A stretch of 64,000 nucleotides of DNA from Geminicoccus harenae (lineage in GTDB: Bacteria; Pseudomonadota; Alphaproteobacteria; Geminicoccales; Geminicoccaceae): assembly GCF_019800005.1 (NCBI RefSeq), contig NZ_JABGCL010000005.1, positions 186,001-250,000 of the forward strand, in the 5' to 3' direction. Both the position numbers and the translations under genes were made by a program. Each line of letters begins with the position of its first letter. Within the stretch, counting starts at the first letter, position 1. This document shows, piece after piece, positions 1 to 7,329 of this stretch. The notes under the pieces were generated by a model. It saw nothing but the letters and a program-made list of their open reading frames with translations. It had not been told where the DNA came from and made no database searches.

Positions 1-2
1 GG

Positions 3-1178
3 ATCGACGACCCCCAGCAGGGCGAATGGCGCGCCAAGAACCCCGACGCCGAGATCCGCTCGATCCACTTCCCGCAGTTCCTGTCGCCGACTATCTCGCC
101 GCGCAACATGATCGAGGCGTACCACAACGCCGACGACATGAAGAACTACTTCAACCGGAAGCTCGGCAAGCCGTACACCGACCCCAGCCAGGTCCCGGTC
201 AACTTGGAGATGCTCAACACCTGCGCCGAGGAAGGCATGGCGCGCGGTCTGGTCTGGAAGACGCGCGCGCGCGGCACCTTCATGGGCATCGACCAGATGG
301 GCAACTTCATTGTCGCGATCATCAAGGAGCGGCTGCCGGACGGCAAGCAGGCCGTCGTGCACATCGAGTACATCTTCATCAGCCCGACGAAGGATGACCC
401 GGATGCGTCGCCGTGGCGGCGGTGCGACGAGCTCATGGTGCAGTACGGCGTGCAGTCGTGCGTCCTGGAGACGCTGCCCAACTATGACAGCGCCAAGAGC
501 TTCGCGCGCCGGCACCACGGCAAGGTGTTCCTGGCGGGCTACGGCAACATGGATGGCGAGATGCTGGTCTGGGGCGACACCCCGACCAGCAACGCTTCGG
601 ATCGGCGGACCGCTGATGAGGCACTCGACCGCTACACCGTGCGCCTGGACCAGTACAAGTGCATGCAGGTGTCGATGGCGCGCTTCGCCAAGAAGCTCTG
701 CCTGTTCCCGGATCCGGCGGGCCTGGTGCAGGACTACACCGAGAAGGGCGAGACCAAGCCGGTGCCGGTCTGCAAGGATGTGGCCTTCTTCCACTTCACC
801 CGCACGGCGCTGATCGCCGAGAAGGACGAGGAAGAAAAGAAGTACAAGCGCCGCGTGGTGAAGGTCGGCATCGACCCGCACACCAGCTACGCCAACATGC
901 TGTGCGACGTGGCGTGGGCGCGCGCGCACGGCACCGGCTTCTTCCTGATGCCGCAAATCGATGAGAAGCCTGTGCAGATCACGCGCGGCGCCGGATCGGC
1001 CGTGCTGGAGACCATGCCAAGCGCAGCGCGGCAGGTCCTGCAGCAGGATGACCTGTCGGGCGAGGTGTGCGGCCGCTGCACGGCGTTTGATGCCCAGCGC
1101 GGCTACTGCAACGAGCGCGTCGTGCTGGTGCGCCCGGGCGATCCCGGCTGCTTCCAGTTCGTGGCGAAGGACTGGTAG
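3..1178 (+). CDS. Phage terminase large subunit, C-terminal part (partial at left edge)
   Basis: The reading frame is open from the first bases of the window, so the gene starts to the left and only the C-terminal ~390 residues are present. This part carries the RNase H-like nuclease half of a terminase: a strand ending in MGIDQMG (first acidic metal ligand), then VLETLPNYDSAKSFARRHHGKVFLAGY, whose halves fit the second acidic region and following helix. Terminase packages concatemeric phage DNA into the prohead through the portal, and the portal gene follows at 1992 with only a two-gene minus-strand insert between. The extreme C-terminus has four cysteines (CGRCTAF, GYC, DPGC), which could bind metal. 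The ATPase half is outside the window. The identification rests on nuclease-like motifs plus position. Confidence 0.8.
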   Translation: MDDPQQGEWRAKNPDAEIRSIHFPQFLSPTISPRNMIEAYHNADDMKNYFNRKLGKPYTDPSQVPVNLEMLNTCAEEGMARGLVWKTRARGTFMGIDQMGNFIVAIIKERLPDGKQAVVHIEYIFISPTKDDPDASPWRRCDELMVQYGVQSCVLETLPNYDSAKSFARRHHGKVFLAGYGNMDGEMLVWGDTPTSNASDRRTADEALDRYTVRLDQYKCMQVSMARFAKKLCLFPDPAGLVQDYTEKGETKPVPVCKDVAFFHFTRTALIAEKDEEEKKYKRRVVKVGIDPHTSYANMLCDVAWARAHGTGFFLMPQIDEKPVQITRGAGSAVLETMPSAARQVLQQDDLSGEVCGRCTAFDAQRGYCNERVVLVRPGDPGCFQFVAKDW

Positions 1179-1179
1179 G

Positions 1180-1383
1180 TCAGGCGGCCGCCTGCTGGGC
1201 CTTGGCGCGCGACTTGCGGTAGTAGGTCGCGTCGGCGCGCTTGCGGTGGTAGCGCGCCATCTGGTCGGCCGACCTGCAGGTCCGGCACCAGCCATCCAGC
1301 TTGCCCTGCTTGTCACGCGGGGCGAAGTTGAACAGGTCGGCAGTCATTTCCTCGTCGCACTTGGGGCAGCGTTTCATCTTCAT
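1180..1383 (-). CDS. Small zinc-finger protein, probable accessory gene
   Basis: A 67-residue basic protein with two CxxC pairs (CPKC near the N-terminus and CRTC about 25 residues later) that should form a zinc knuckle, followed by an arginine- and lysine-rich tail. Its ATG overlaps the TGA stop of the upstream HD-domain gene (ATGA), so the two are translationally coupled on the minus strand, against the direction of the structural genes. CxxC-x(n)-CxxC proteins with basic tails in phages are often HNH-related or nucleic-acid binding, but no HNH motif is visible here. The function is unknown; binding to DNA or RNA is an inference. Confidence 0.7.
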   Translation of the reverse strand: MKMKRCPKCDEEMTADLFNFAPRDKQGKLDGWCRTCRSADQMARYHRKRADATYYRKSRAKAQQAAA

Positions 1384-1883
1384 GCCACCACCCCGGCCTG
1401 GGCCCTGGCGATCTCGATGAGGCGCGGGTCGGCCTGGGTCAGCACGTCCAGCAGGAGGCGCTTTTCCTCCAGGTAGGTCACCGCGAACTTCGGGTCGTGC
1501 ATGACGATGCTGCTGGTGTTGCTGATGAGGTCGGCGACCTTGATGGTCTGGACCCATGCCGGCGCACCAGACAGCCGCCGGCGCGAGGCCGCCTTGCGCT
1601 CGGCTCGATTGCCCTGCTCCAGGTCGGACAGCAGCAGCACGCCGGACAGCACGCGCAAACCGAACTTGTCGGCCAGGGTCTGGTCGGGCACGCCCTGGTC
1701 CTCGATGCAGTCGTGCAGCCAGGCCGTGGCGATCATGGCGTCGTGCAGATCACCGGGCGCCACCGTGGCGACGATGCCGGCCACCTCGGCCAAGTGATCG
1801 GTGTAGGGGTTGTTGGTGTACTTGCGGCGCTGGTCCTGGTGGACCTCGCGCGCGAACTGCATGGCTCGAAAGGCAAGGTTCAT
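1380..1883 (-). CDS. SpoT-like HD-domain hydrolase (small alarmone hydrolase type)
   Basis: A 167-residue stand-alone HD domain. Metal-ligand residues stand in the order and spacing of RelA/SpoT hydrolase domains: His30 (in YTDHLAEVA), His57-Asp58 followed by Glu61-Asp62 (HDCIED) and Asp118 (IKVADLISNT). MESH1-type small alarmone hydrolases have the same layout and nearly the same length, so (p)ppGpp 3'-pyrophosphohydrolase activity is likely by family knowledge, though other nucleotides are possible. The start ATG at 1883 is chosen because AAGGAG lies 5 nt upstream; the ATG at 1886 is too close. It heads a two-gene minus-strand unit inserted between terminase and portal, like a moron. A phage could use it to lower alarmone levels during starvation or to block a (p)ppGpp-based defence. 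Confidence 0.85.
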   Translation of the reverse strand: MNLAFRAMQFAREVHQDQRRKYTNNPYTDHLAEVAGIVATVAPGDLHDAMIATAWLHDCIEDQGVPDQTLADKFGLRVLSGVLLLSDLEQGNRAERKAASRRRLSGAPAWVQTIKVADLISNTSSIVMHDPKFAVTYLEEKRLLLDVLTQADPRLIEIARAQAGVVA

Positions 1884-1922
1884 CATTTCTCCTTGGGCAG
1901 GGCTGGATGGCAATGATTGTGC

Positions 1923-1938
1923 CTCAAAATTGAGCAAC
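1923..1938. promoter_or_regulatory. Shared TTGCTC/TCAAAATTGAGCAA element upstream of the HD-hydrolase pair
   Basis: In the direction of the minus-strand HD gene it reads GTTGCTCAATTTTGAG, with CTCAA and TTGAG as inverted arms. Very similar sequences stand before the tRNA-fMet (4052-4066) and before the minus-strand secreted protein (31125-31136), in the same orientation relative to each gene. It may combine a -35 element (TTGCTC) with an operator. Confidence 0.4.
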
Positions 1939-1969
1939 ATGCCGGATGCTTACAAATTAGTCTTCGGGC

Positions 1970-1991
1970 GTCGTGACCTTATGCTGTTGCC
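1970..1991 (+). promoter_or_regulatory. Phage late promoter motif (portal unit)
   Basis: GTCGTGAC at 1970-1977, two bases, then the hexamer TATGCT at 1980-1985 (A at its second and T at its sixth base as in a -10 box). The portal ATG begins 22 nt after the first G, with no Shine-Dalgarno sequence between. The predicted transcription start coincides with the ATG. Confidence 0.7.
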
Positions 1992-3704
1992 ATGACCGAT
2001 ACTGCCCGCGCTGTAGCCGCAAACCCTGACGCGCCCGCCGATGAGCGGTTCGACGCGACTGCCGAACGGCAGCGCGAGTTCCTGCCGTCTTCCGTGCCCG
2101 ACATGCTGCCGCTCGTGCAGTACGTGGCCGAGCAGTATGCGGAGCAGCAGGGGATGGAGAAGGCCCTCACCCGGGCCAAGGTGATCCCGTTCCCGTCGCG
2201 CGCCGCCGAGCAGAAGAAGGCCGGCATGCAGTCGGTCTTCCTCGACGACCGGCGCATCAACATCCAGGGCGAGTGGTTCGACCGGCAGTCGAACTTCTCG
2301 TTCGACGCCATGCGCAACATGGTCGTCCAGACGCCGGTGCTGGCCTCGGTGATCAAGACCCGCCAGCGCCAGGTCAAGCGCTTCTGCCGGGTATCCGAGA
2401 ACGGCAAGGGCCCGGGCTTCCAGATCAAGCTGAAGGACCCCAACGGCAAGGTCGGCAAGACCCAGCAGGATGAGATGCTGGCGCTGAGCGGCTTCTTCAC
2501 CAACTGCGGCTGGGAGAGCAACCCGCGCCGCCGCATGCGCCTGCGCCGCGACAACTTCTCGAACTTCATGGCCAAGCTGGTCGAGGACAGCCTGATCATG
2601 GATTCGGCCGCCATCGAGACCGAGTACAAGCGCAACCGCGAGCTCGGCATGGATGGCATGTACGCCGTCGACGGCGCAACGATCCGGCTGTGCAGCGAGC
2701 AGGGCTACCAGGGCGATGATGAGCTGTTCGCGCTTCAGGTCATCGATGGGCAGATCCGGGCCGCCTACACCTACGACGACCTGATCTATGTGCCGCGCAA
2801 CCCGTCCACCAGCGTGCTGGCGGGCGGCTACGGACAGTCGGAGACCGAGCTGCTGATCCGCACGGTGACCGGCTTTTTGAACGCCTTCACCTACAACACC
2901 CGTTACTTCGATTCGAACTCGATCCCGAAGGGCCTGCTGCACCTGCACGGCGACTACTCGCAGGAAGACCTGGCGGCCTTCAAGCGCATCTGGAACGGCA
3001 TGGTGCGCGGCATCAACAATGCCTGGGCGCTGCCCGTCATGGTCTCGAAGAACAGTGAGTCCAAGGCCAGCTTCGAGAGCTTCAACAACGACGTCAGCGA
3101 CGTGTTATTTGGCAAGTGGATGACCTTTTTGACTGCGATTATCTGCGCAGTCTACGGGATGTCACCCGACGAGATCAACATCGAGAGCTTCAGCACGGGC
3201 GCTTCGACTTTGTCGGGCAGCGACACCGAGGAAAAGCTCATCAGCTCGAAGGACAAGGGCCTGCGCCCGCTGCTGGCGCACTTCGAGGACCTGTTCTCGG
3301 ACTACGTCGTGTCGGACTTCGGCGACCAGTACGTGTTCCGCTGGACCGGCCTGGATGACGAGGACCCCAAGACCGCCTGGGACAAGTTCGTGTCCACCGC
3401 CACAGTCAACGAGGCGCGCAAGGCCCAGGGCCAGGACCCGGTCAAGGAGACGTGGGGGGATGCACCGCTGAACCCGGTGCTGGTGCCGGTGTGGCAGGCG
3501 GAGAACCAGGCCAACAGCGAGGACTTCGGCGACCCCGACGAGGATACCCCGCCGGGCGGCGAGTTCGGCGGCAGCGATGCCGACGGCGACCCGAAGGGCG
3601 ACGACCAGGCGGACCAGCAACAGGATGACGCCGCCGAGCCCGCCGATGACGGGCCGGACCTCGCCAAGTCGTTCGGCCTGCCGGTGTTCCGGATCGAGGT
3701 ATGA
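1992..3704 (+). CDS. Phage portal protein
   Basis: A 570-residue protein directly after terminase and before the head morphogenesis genes, the usual portal position. The portal forms the dodecameric ring at one capsid vertex through which terminase pumps DNA. The central part has features common in portals: a basic stretch NPRRRMRLRRDNF, then a long region ending in MTFLTAIICAVYGMSPDEIN and a serine/threonine-rich STGASTLSGSDTEEK segment that resembles the clip/stem to crown transition of many portals. The last ~70 residues are very acidic (Asp, Glu and Gln rich). The ATG at 1992 has no ribosome binding site and stands exactly 22 nt downstream of the GTCGTGAC motif, so a leaderless message is likely. 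It overlaps the next gene by ATGA. Confidence 0.85.
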   Translation: MTDTARAVAANPDAPADERFDATAERQREFLPSSVPDMLPLVQYVAEQYAEQQGMEKALTRAKVIPFPSRAAEQKKAGMQSVFLDDRRINIQGEWFDRQSNFSFDAMRNMVVQTPVLASVIKTRQRQVKRFCRVSENGKGPGFQIKLKDPNGKVGKTQQDEMLALSGFFTNCGWESNPRRRMRLRRDNFSNFMAKLVEDSLIMDSAAIETEYKRNRELGMDGMYAVDGATIRLCSEQGYQGDDELFALQVIDGQIRAAYTYDDLIYVPRNPSTSVLAGGYGQSETELLIRTVTGFLNAFTYNTRYFDSNSIPKGLLHLHGDYSQEDLAAFKRIWNGMVRGINNAWALPVMVSKNSESKASFESFNNDVSDVLFGKWMTFLTAIICAVYGMSPDEINIESFSTGASTLSGSDTEEKLISSKDKGLRPLLAHFEDLFSDYVVSDFGDQYVFRWTGLDDEDPKTAWDKFVSTATVNEARKAQGQDPVKETWGDAPLNPVLVPVWQAENQANSEDFGDPDEDTPPGGEFGGSDADGDPKGDDQADQQQDDAAEPADDGPDLAKSFGLPVFRIEV

Positions 3705-4045
3705 ACGAGAAGCCGATGCCCACCGGGCAGCACCCCAAGCGCGCCGGCGTGCACCGTGGCGACGAGGTCTACTACGACCACCCGCGCGGCGCGCGCTCGG
3801 GCACCGTCCTGGCCCACGGCGAGCACGGCTGCACGATCCAGTGCGGCAAGCAGCGCCACAAGGTGAAGTGGGACCGAATCCTCGGCCACAAGAAGCGCTC
3901 CGAGCAGCACTACGCCGTGGTCGAGGATGGCGAGGACGGCATGGTGGTGGCCGACAAGGCCGGCCGCCGTCGCTTCATCGGCACCGTGCCTGATCAGACG
4001 CCGGAGCGGGTAATTGTGAAGTCGTTCATGGCCGACAGAAAATAG
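3701..4045 (+). CDS. Small phage protein with KOW/SH3-like segment
   Basis: A 114-residue basic protein whose start overlaps the portal stop (ATGA), so it is translationally coupled to it. Residues about 17-60 (HRGDEVYYDHPRGARSGTVL, then GCTIQ and HKVKWDRILGHK) alternate hydrophobic and charged residues like a small KOW- or SH3-type barrel of the kind that binds nucleic acid or protein. I do not recognise the family. Its position suggests a role in portal or capsid assembly, but this is inference only. Confidence 0.7.
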   Translation: MNEKPMPTGQHPKRAGVHRGDEVYYDHPRGARSGTVLAHGEHGCTIQCGKQRHKVKWDRILGHKKRSEQHYAVVEDGEDGMVVADKAGRRRFIGTVPDQTPERVIVKSFMADRK

Positions 4046-4051
4046 TAGTGG

Positions 4052-4086
4052 TTGCTCTATTTTGAATAATACTGTGCTACTATCCG
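4052..4086 (+). promoter_or_regulatory. Putative promoter of the phage tRNA
   Basis: GTTGCTCTATTTTGA at 4051-4065 matches the element upstream of the HD-hydrolase gene at 14 of 15 positions when both are read in gene direction. TACTAT at 4079-4084 could be the -10 box but sits 20 nt from TTGCTC, longer than ideal. Confidence 0.35.
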
Positions 4087-4089
4087 TTT

Positions 4090-4165
4090 CGCGGTGTAGC
4101 GCAGTTGGCAGCGCGCCGGGTTCATACCCCGGAAGTCGAGGGTTCAAGTCCTTCCACCGCAACCA
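4090..4165 (+). tRNA. Initiator-type tRNA-fMet (CAT) carried by the phage
   Basis: A 76-nt cloverleaf with encoded CCA. The T-arm (GAGGG, loop TTCAAGT, CCTTC) fixes the acceptor geometry, so the first base is C4090 and its partner is A4161. This unpaired C1:A72 is the hallmark of bacterial initiator tRNA. The anticodon stem CCGGG/CCCGG contains the three consecutive G:C pairs also typical of tRNA-fMet, around the loop TTCATAC with anticodon CAT. One non-canonical feature is the D-stem 11:24 pair, which is C:G rather than the A:U of E. coli tRNA-fMet. It lies between portal and a structural-type gene with its own terminator, which argues that it belongs to the phage. An elongator tRNA-Met or tRNA-Ile2 is less likely because of the C1:A72 mismatch. 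Confidence 0.85.
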
Positions 4166-4307
4166 ATTCCCCTGTTCGTCGCTTTGCTGCAGTTGGCCCG
4201 GGCCGGGTTGGGGCAGCAAGGTGACAACCAACGCCTCCCCCGTGAGCGCATAGACCCGGAAACCGGCGAGCGCAGGCGCAGCGCAATCCGCATAAGTTGT
4301 CGCCCAG

Positions 4308-4334
4308 AACCCCGCTTCGGCGGGGTTTTATTTT
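4308..4334 (+). terminator. Intrinsic terminator after the tRNA unit
   Basis: Arms AACCCCGC and GCGGGGTT close a TTCG tetraloop, followed by TTATTTT. It ends transcription coming from portal and tRNA and separates them from the gene at 4448. Confidence 0.85.
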
Positions 4335-4447
4335 GGTTCCAGGAATTTTGCGACGATTTGTAATTTATTGAGCGATGATCGACGCTTATCGCGAATTCGA
4401 CGCAACAATATGTGCGGCAATTTTGCCATTCATCTCCAAGGACTATT

Positions 4448-5731
4448 ATGTCTCTCGTCAGCGAGCCGTTCAACGGCTCTGGTATTGGCAGTGAAGTCGT
4501 CGGCATCCAGGGGAACATCACGGTGTGGAACGGAAAGCGGGTCGGTTTCCGCTACCGCGCCCGCCATGACGGCGCCCTGAAGTCGGTGTCCGTCCACGTG
4601 AAGGGCGAGATCGTGGCGGGCGTCACCCCCACGACGTCCTCGTCCGGTGCAACCTATGGCTATGGAACGCGCGGCAACCTGCGCGCCCGTGTTTACGCCG
4701 ACAACGGCAGCGGCTCGCCGGATCTGAGCAACGAAGTGGCGCGCTCGGCGAACAAGACCGGCCTGCCCTCGGACAACACGGTTCTGACCTTCGACCTGTT
4801 TACCCCGGGATCCGGCACTACCGGCCTCGGCACCGGCCGCTTCACCCAGGTCGCCGGACAGCGGTACCACGTGCTGTTCGAGAACGACGCCGCCAACAAC
4901 CACCTTAATTTCTCGTCCGTGAACTACGCGCACTGCCGCCACGGCCCGCGCATGGTCACGCCCCGTCAGCCCTGGAGCCCATACTTCGACGACGAAATCT
5001 CCTGGACCTTCATGCCTGGCGACACGCCGGCCGAAAGCCCACGCCACCAGCCCAGCTTCCAACTGGAGGTCGAGGTCTCCAACCCGGTGGTGCATTGGGG
5101 GCCGATCAACATGTTGACCCACACGAACCTGGAGCAGGCGACGGGCAGCGCCATCGGCGGGATCTACCAGATCAACGCCGCCAACGGCCTGATGCTGCGC
5201 CAGAAGTTCGCGGTGCCCAAGGACATGTCAATCAGCAAAGTTCGCATCATGCCCGCCTGGTTCGGTCCGTCGAACGGTACCGGCAACCTGCTGGTCAGGC
5301 TGAAGAACTCGTCCGGCACGGTGCTCGCCACCGCCACCTACACGCCGGCCGACGGTATGTGCGTTGGCAGCACCTACAAGAACCCGTGGAGCGACTCCAC
5401 GGCCATGCCCGACCCGCTCCAGTTCGTGGACAAGAGCTTCAGCTCGACGGTCAACCTGTTGGCGTCGGCCTCCCACTACTTCCTGGAGTTCTCCCAGGCG
5501 TCGGGCGGCAACATCACGTGGTTCAATGCGGTCCACGAGGATGCGGCCGAGAAGGGCTACTTCGACGGCCGGACCGATCCGGCTCCGGAAAGCTGGGCGC
5601 CCACGCCAGCTCTGGCGGCTGTCGCCCAGGCCGAGTGGTCGAAGGACGGCGGCTCGACCTGGCAGGTCTGCTCGATCTGGAACGCCTCGACCTCCAACGC
5701 CAACGAGGTACGGGCGCGCATCCTCCCTTAA
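4448..5731 (+). CDS. Unknown 427-residue beta-rich phage protein
   Basis: I do not recognise this protein. Composition (Gly, Ser, Thr, Asn, aromatic) and alternating strands suggest two similar beta-sandwich domains, roughly residues 1-205 and 215-427; each contains a segment on 'AGQRYHVLFEN' or 'ASHYFLEFSQASG' pattern, as in jelly-roll carbohydrate-binding modules. There is no signal peptide or membrane segment. The ATG at 4448 follows AAGGA by 6 nt. It is isolated between two strong terminators (4308-4334 and 5943-5982) and lacks the GTCGTGAC motif, so it is a separate unit inside the head cluster. A capsid decoration or host-surface binding role is a guess from fold-like features. Confidence 0.75.
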   Translation: MSLVSEPFNGSGIGSEVVGIQGNITVWNGKRVGFRYRARHDGALKSVSVHVKGEIVAGVTPTTSSSGATYGYGTRGNLRARVYADNGSGSPDLSNEVARSANKTGLPSDNTVLTFDLFTPGSGTTGLGTGRFTQVAGQRYHVLFENDAANNHLNFSSVNYAHCRHGPRMVTPRQPWSPYFDDEISWTFMPGDTPAESPRHQPSFQLEVEVSNPVVHWGPINMLTHTNLEQATGSAIGGIYQINAANGLMLRQKFAVPKDMSISKVRIMPAWFGPSNGTGNLLVRLKNSSGTVLATATYTPADGMCVGSTYKNPWSDSTAMPDPLQFVDKSFSSTVNLLASASHYFLEFSQASGGNITWFNAVHEDAAEKGYFDGRTDPAPESWAPTPALAAVAQAEWSKDGGSTWQVCSIWNASTSNANEVRARILP

Positions 5732-5942
5732 AAAGGGAGCCAGGGCGAAAAATTACCTTTACGTAATGATTTGCCCAGGTTAGGACGCATGTGTGTCCGG
5801 GCGGCTTCTTCTTGGTGCTCTCGCCCGGACACCTCTCAGACCCTGACCTGTGTGTGTTCGTTTTCCATAGTTGTGCCTTGCGATCGTCACTTCGATGGCG
5901 ATCGCGTTGTTTCAGCTTTCCTCATCTCGACTTCCATTCTCG
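5732..5942 (+). other. Non-coding stretch with inverted repeats
   Basis: No convincing gene is seen between 5732 and the terminator. GTGTCCGGGCG (5793-5803) pairs perfectly with CGCCCGGACAC (5822-5832) across an 18-nt loop, and GCGATCG near 5880 pairs with CGATCGC near 5900. Together with the following terminator the stretch could be a long 3' untranslated region or a small RNA. Confidence 0.4.
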
Positions 5943-5982
5943 CGCCGCTCAGCCATCCCCCCAAGCTGAGCGGCGTTTTTTT
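5943..5982 (+). terminator. Strong intrinsic terminator
   Basis: An 11-bp perfect stem (CGCCGCTCAGC with GCTGAGCGGCG) and an 11-nt loop, followed by seven T. It directly abuts the promoter motif at 5983. Confidence 0.9.
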
Positions 5983-6004
5983 GTCGTGACGCCACCATGG
6001 CTTT
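5983..6004 (+). promoter_or_regulatory. Phage late promoter motif (first of two before the head gene)
   Basis: GTCGTGAC at 5983-5990, then GC and CACCAT at 5993-5998. The predicted start near 6005 has no ATG; only short frames of 10-17 codons follow. It may drive a long leader for the gene at 6163 in addition to the closer copy at 6141. Confidence 0.55.
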
Positions 6005-6140
6005 GCCAACAACAGCCATGTGCGGGCGCCCAGCCGGCGGTGGCGCGTAACACCGGCAGCAGGCCATGCGGCAGCCTCCGGGCGCATCCTCCCCGCAGGG
6101 GCCTGCCGGCAGCGGCCCGGCGTTTCATCGTCGGGCCGCC

Positions 6141-6162
6141 GTCGTGATTGCATGCTCTGTCC
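6141..6162 (+). promoter_or_regulatory. Phage late promoter motif (MuF head unit)
   Basis: GTCGTGAT at 6141-6148, TG, then CATGCT at 6151-6156. The ATG of the head morphogenesis gene is exactly 22 nt after the first G and has no Shine-Dalgarno sequence. Confidence 0.65.
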
Positions 6163-7329
6163 ATGGGCATCTTCCTCGACCTCATTCACCTGTCGCCGGA
6201 GCAGACCGATCGCGCGATCGGCTACATCCTCAAGGCTGTGCACGACCATGATGGCGATGGCGACGAGCCGCACGAGTCGCCGTTCATCCGCCGCCTGATC
6301 CAGCTTTTCATGGAGCGTGGCTTGCAGCGCATCGACGCCGTCCAGTCCGAGCTGTCGAAGTGGCAGGCCGGCAAGTACCTCGCCAAGGGCGCTGAGGTGC
6401 CGCTCAAGCCGCCGGGCGCCATGGTTCGCTGGAGCGAAGCTGAGCTCGACCTCGTGCGCATCTACCTGCGCGCGCTGCCGCCCGAGGCCTGGACCCTGGC
6501 CGACCACATGATGCTCGTGGACTTCCTATTCCAGCGCTACCTGCCGGTCGACGACCTGCGCACCGAGGCCGAATGGATGGCCACGCGCTCGTCGCTGATG
6601 GGCAAGGTGCAGGCCAACTTCGACCGCGAGCCATCGCTCAAGCAGGCCGACGTCATCCTGGCGGCGCTGCCCAACACGGCAGCCCAGGCCGCCGAGCAGT
6701 TCCTGCTGTCGCCCATGCAGCAGGCCGTGCTCGAGATCGGCCAGGCCAAGGCCGCCGAGTACGTGACGCGCTTCTCCGACGAGGCGCGCGCCAGGCTGCG
6801 GTCGGTCATCATGAAGGACGCCGAGCAGAAGATGCTGTCCGTGCGCGGCGTGCCGGACTCGGCGCTCCAGACCAAGCTGCTCGACACCTTCGCCACGATG
6901 AACCGCGACTGGCAGCGCATCGCCGTCACCGAGGCCGGCAACAACGCGCTGGTGGGCTTCATTGCCAGCCTGAAGCCCGGCACCAAGGTGCGCCGCGTCG
7001 AGCGCTACGTGAACGTCTGCCCGAACTGCCGGCGCATCGACGGCAAGGTCATGACCGTGGTGGACCCGGCCGACCCGAACAAGAATCCCGACACCGACAT
7101 CTGGGTCGGCAAGGACAACTTCGGCCGCTCGGCCTCGCCGAAGAAGCGCGTGGGCGACGAGCTCGTGGACCGCACGCCCGATGAGATGTGGTGGATCCCG
7201 GCCGGCCTGATGCACCCGAACTGCCGGGGCCGCTGGGTGCTGGCCGAGCCCGACGCCCACCCCGGCGATGACCCCGAGTTCGCCGCCTGGCTGCGCGAGC
7301 TGCTCGATCCCAACAAGGAGACGGCGTGA
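6163..7329 (+). CDS. Phage head morphogenesis protein, SPP1 gp7 / Mu F-like
   Basis: A 388-residue protein with the C-terminal minor head domain: CPNCRRIDGKVM at about residue 285, a long insertion, and MHPNCRGRWVL near residue 350. The paired cysteines and the His-Pro-x-Cys-Arg-Gly-Arg motif define the family. These proteins enter the capsid in few copies next to the portal and are often ejected with the DNA. The ATG at 6163 is preferred over the upstream TTG at 6148 because it sits exactly 22 nt downstream of GTCGTGAT, as in the other phage units. Its stop overlaps the next start (GTGA). Confidence 0.85.
   Translation: MGIFLDLIHLSPEQTDRAIGYILKAVHDHDGDGDEPHESPFIRRLIQLFMERGLQRIDAVQSELSKWQAGKYLAKGAEVPLKPPGAMVRWSEAELDLVRIYLRALPPEAWTLADHMMLVDFLFQRYLPVDDLRTEAEWMATRSSLMGKVQANFDREPSLKQADVILAALPNTAAQAAEQFLLSPMQQAVLEIGQAKAAEYVTRFSDEARARLRSVIMKDAEQKMLSVRGVPDSALQTKLLDTFATMNRDWQRIAVTEAGNNALVGFIASLKPGTKVRRVERYVNVCPNCRRIDGKVMTVVDPADPNKNPDTDIWVGKDNFGRSASPKKRVGDELVDRTPDEMWWIPAGLMHPNCRGRWVLAEPDAHPGDDPEFAAWLRELLDPNKETA

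Noticed and set aside
5791..6147. 118-codon plus-strand frame in the gap before the MuF gene
   Set aside because: It runs through a strong terminator and a promoter motif and has no ribosome binding site or protein-like composition.
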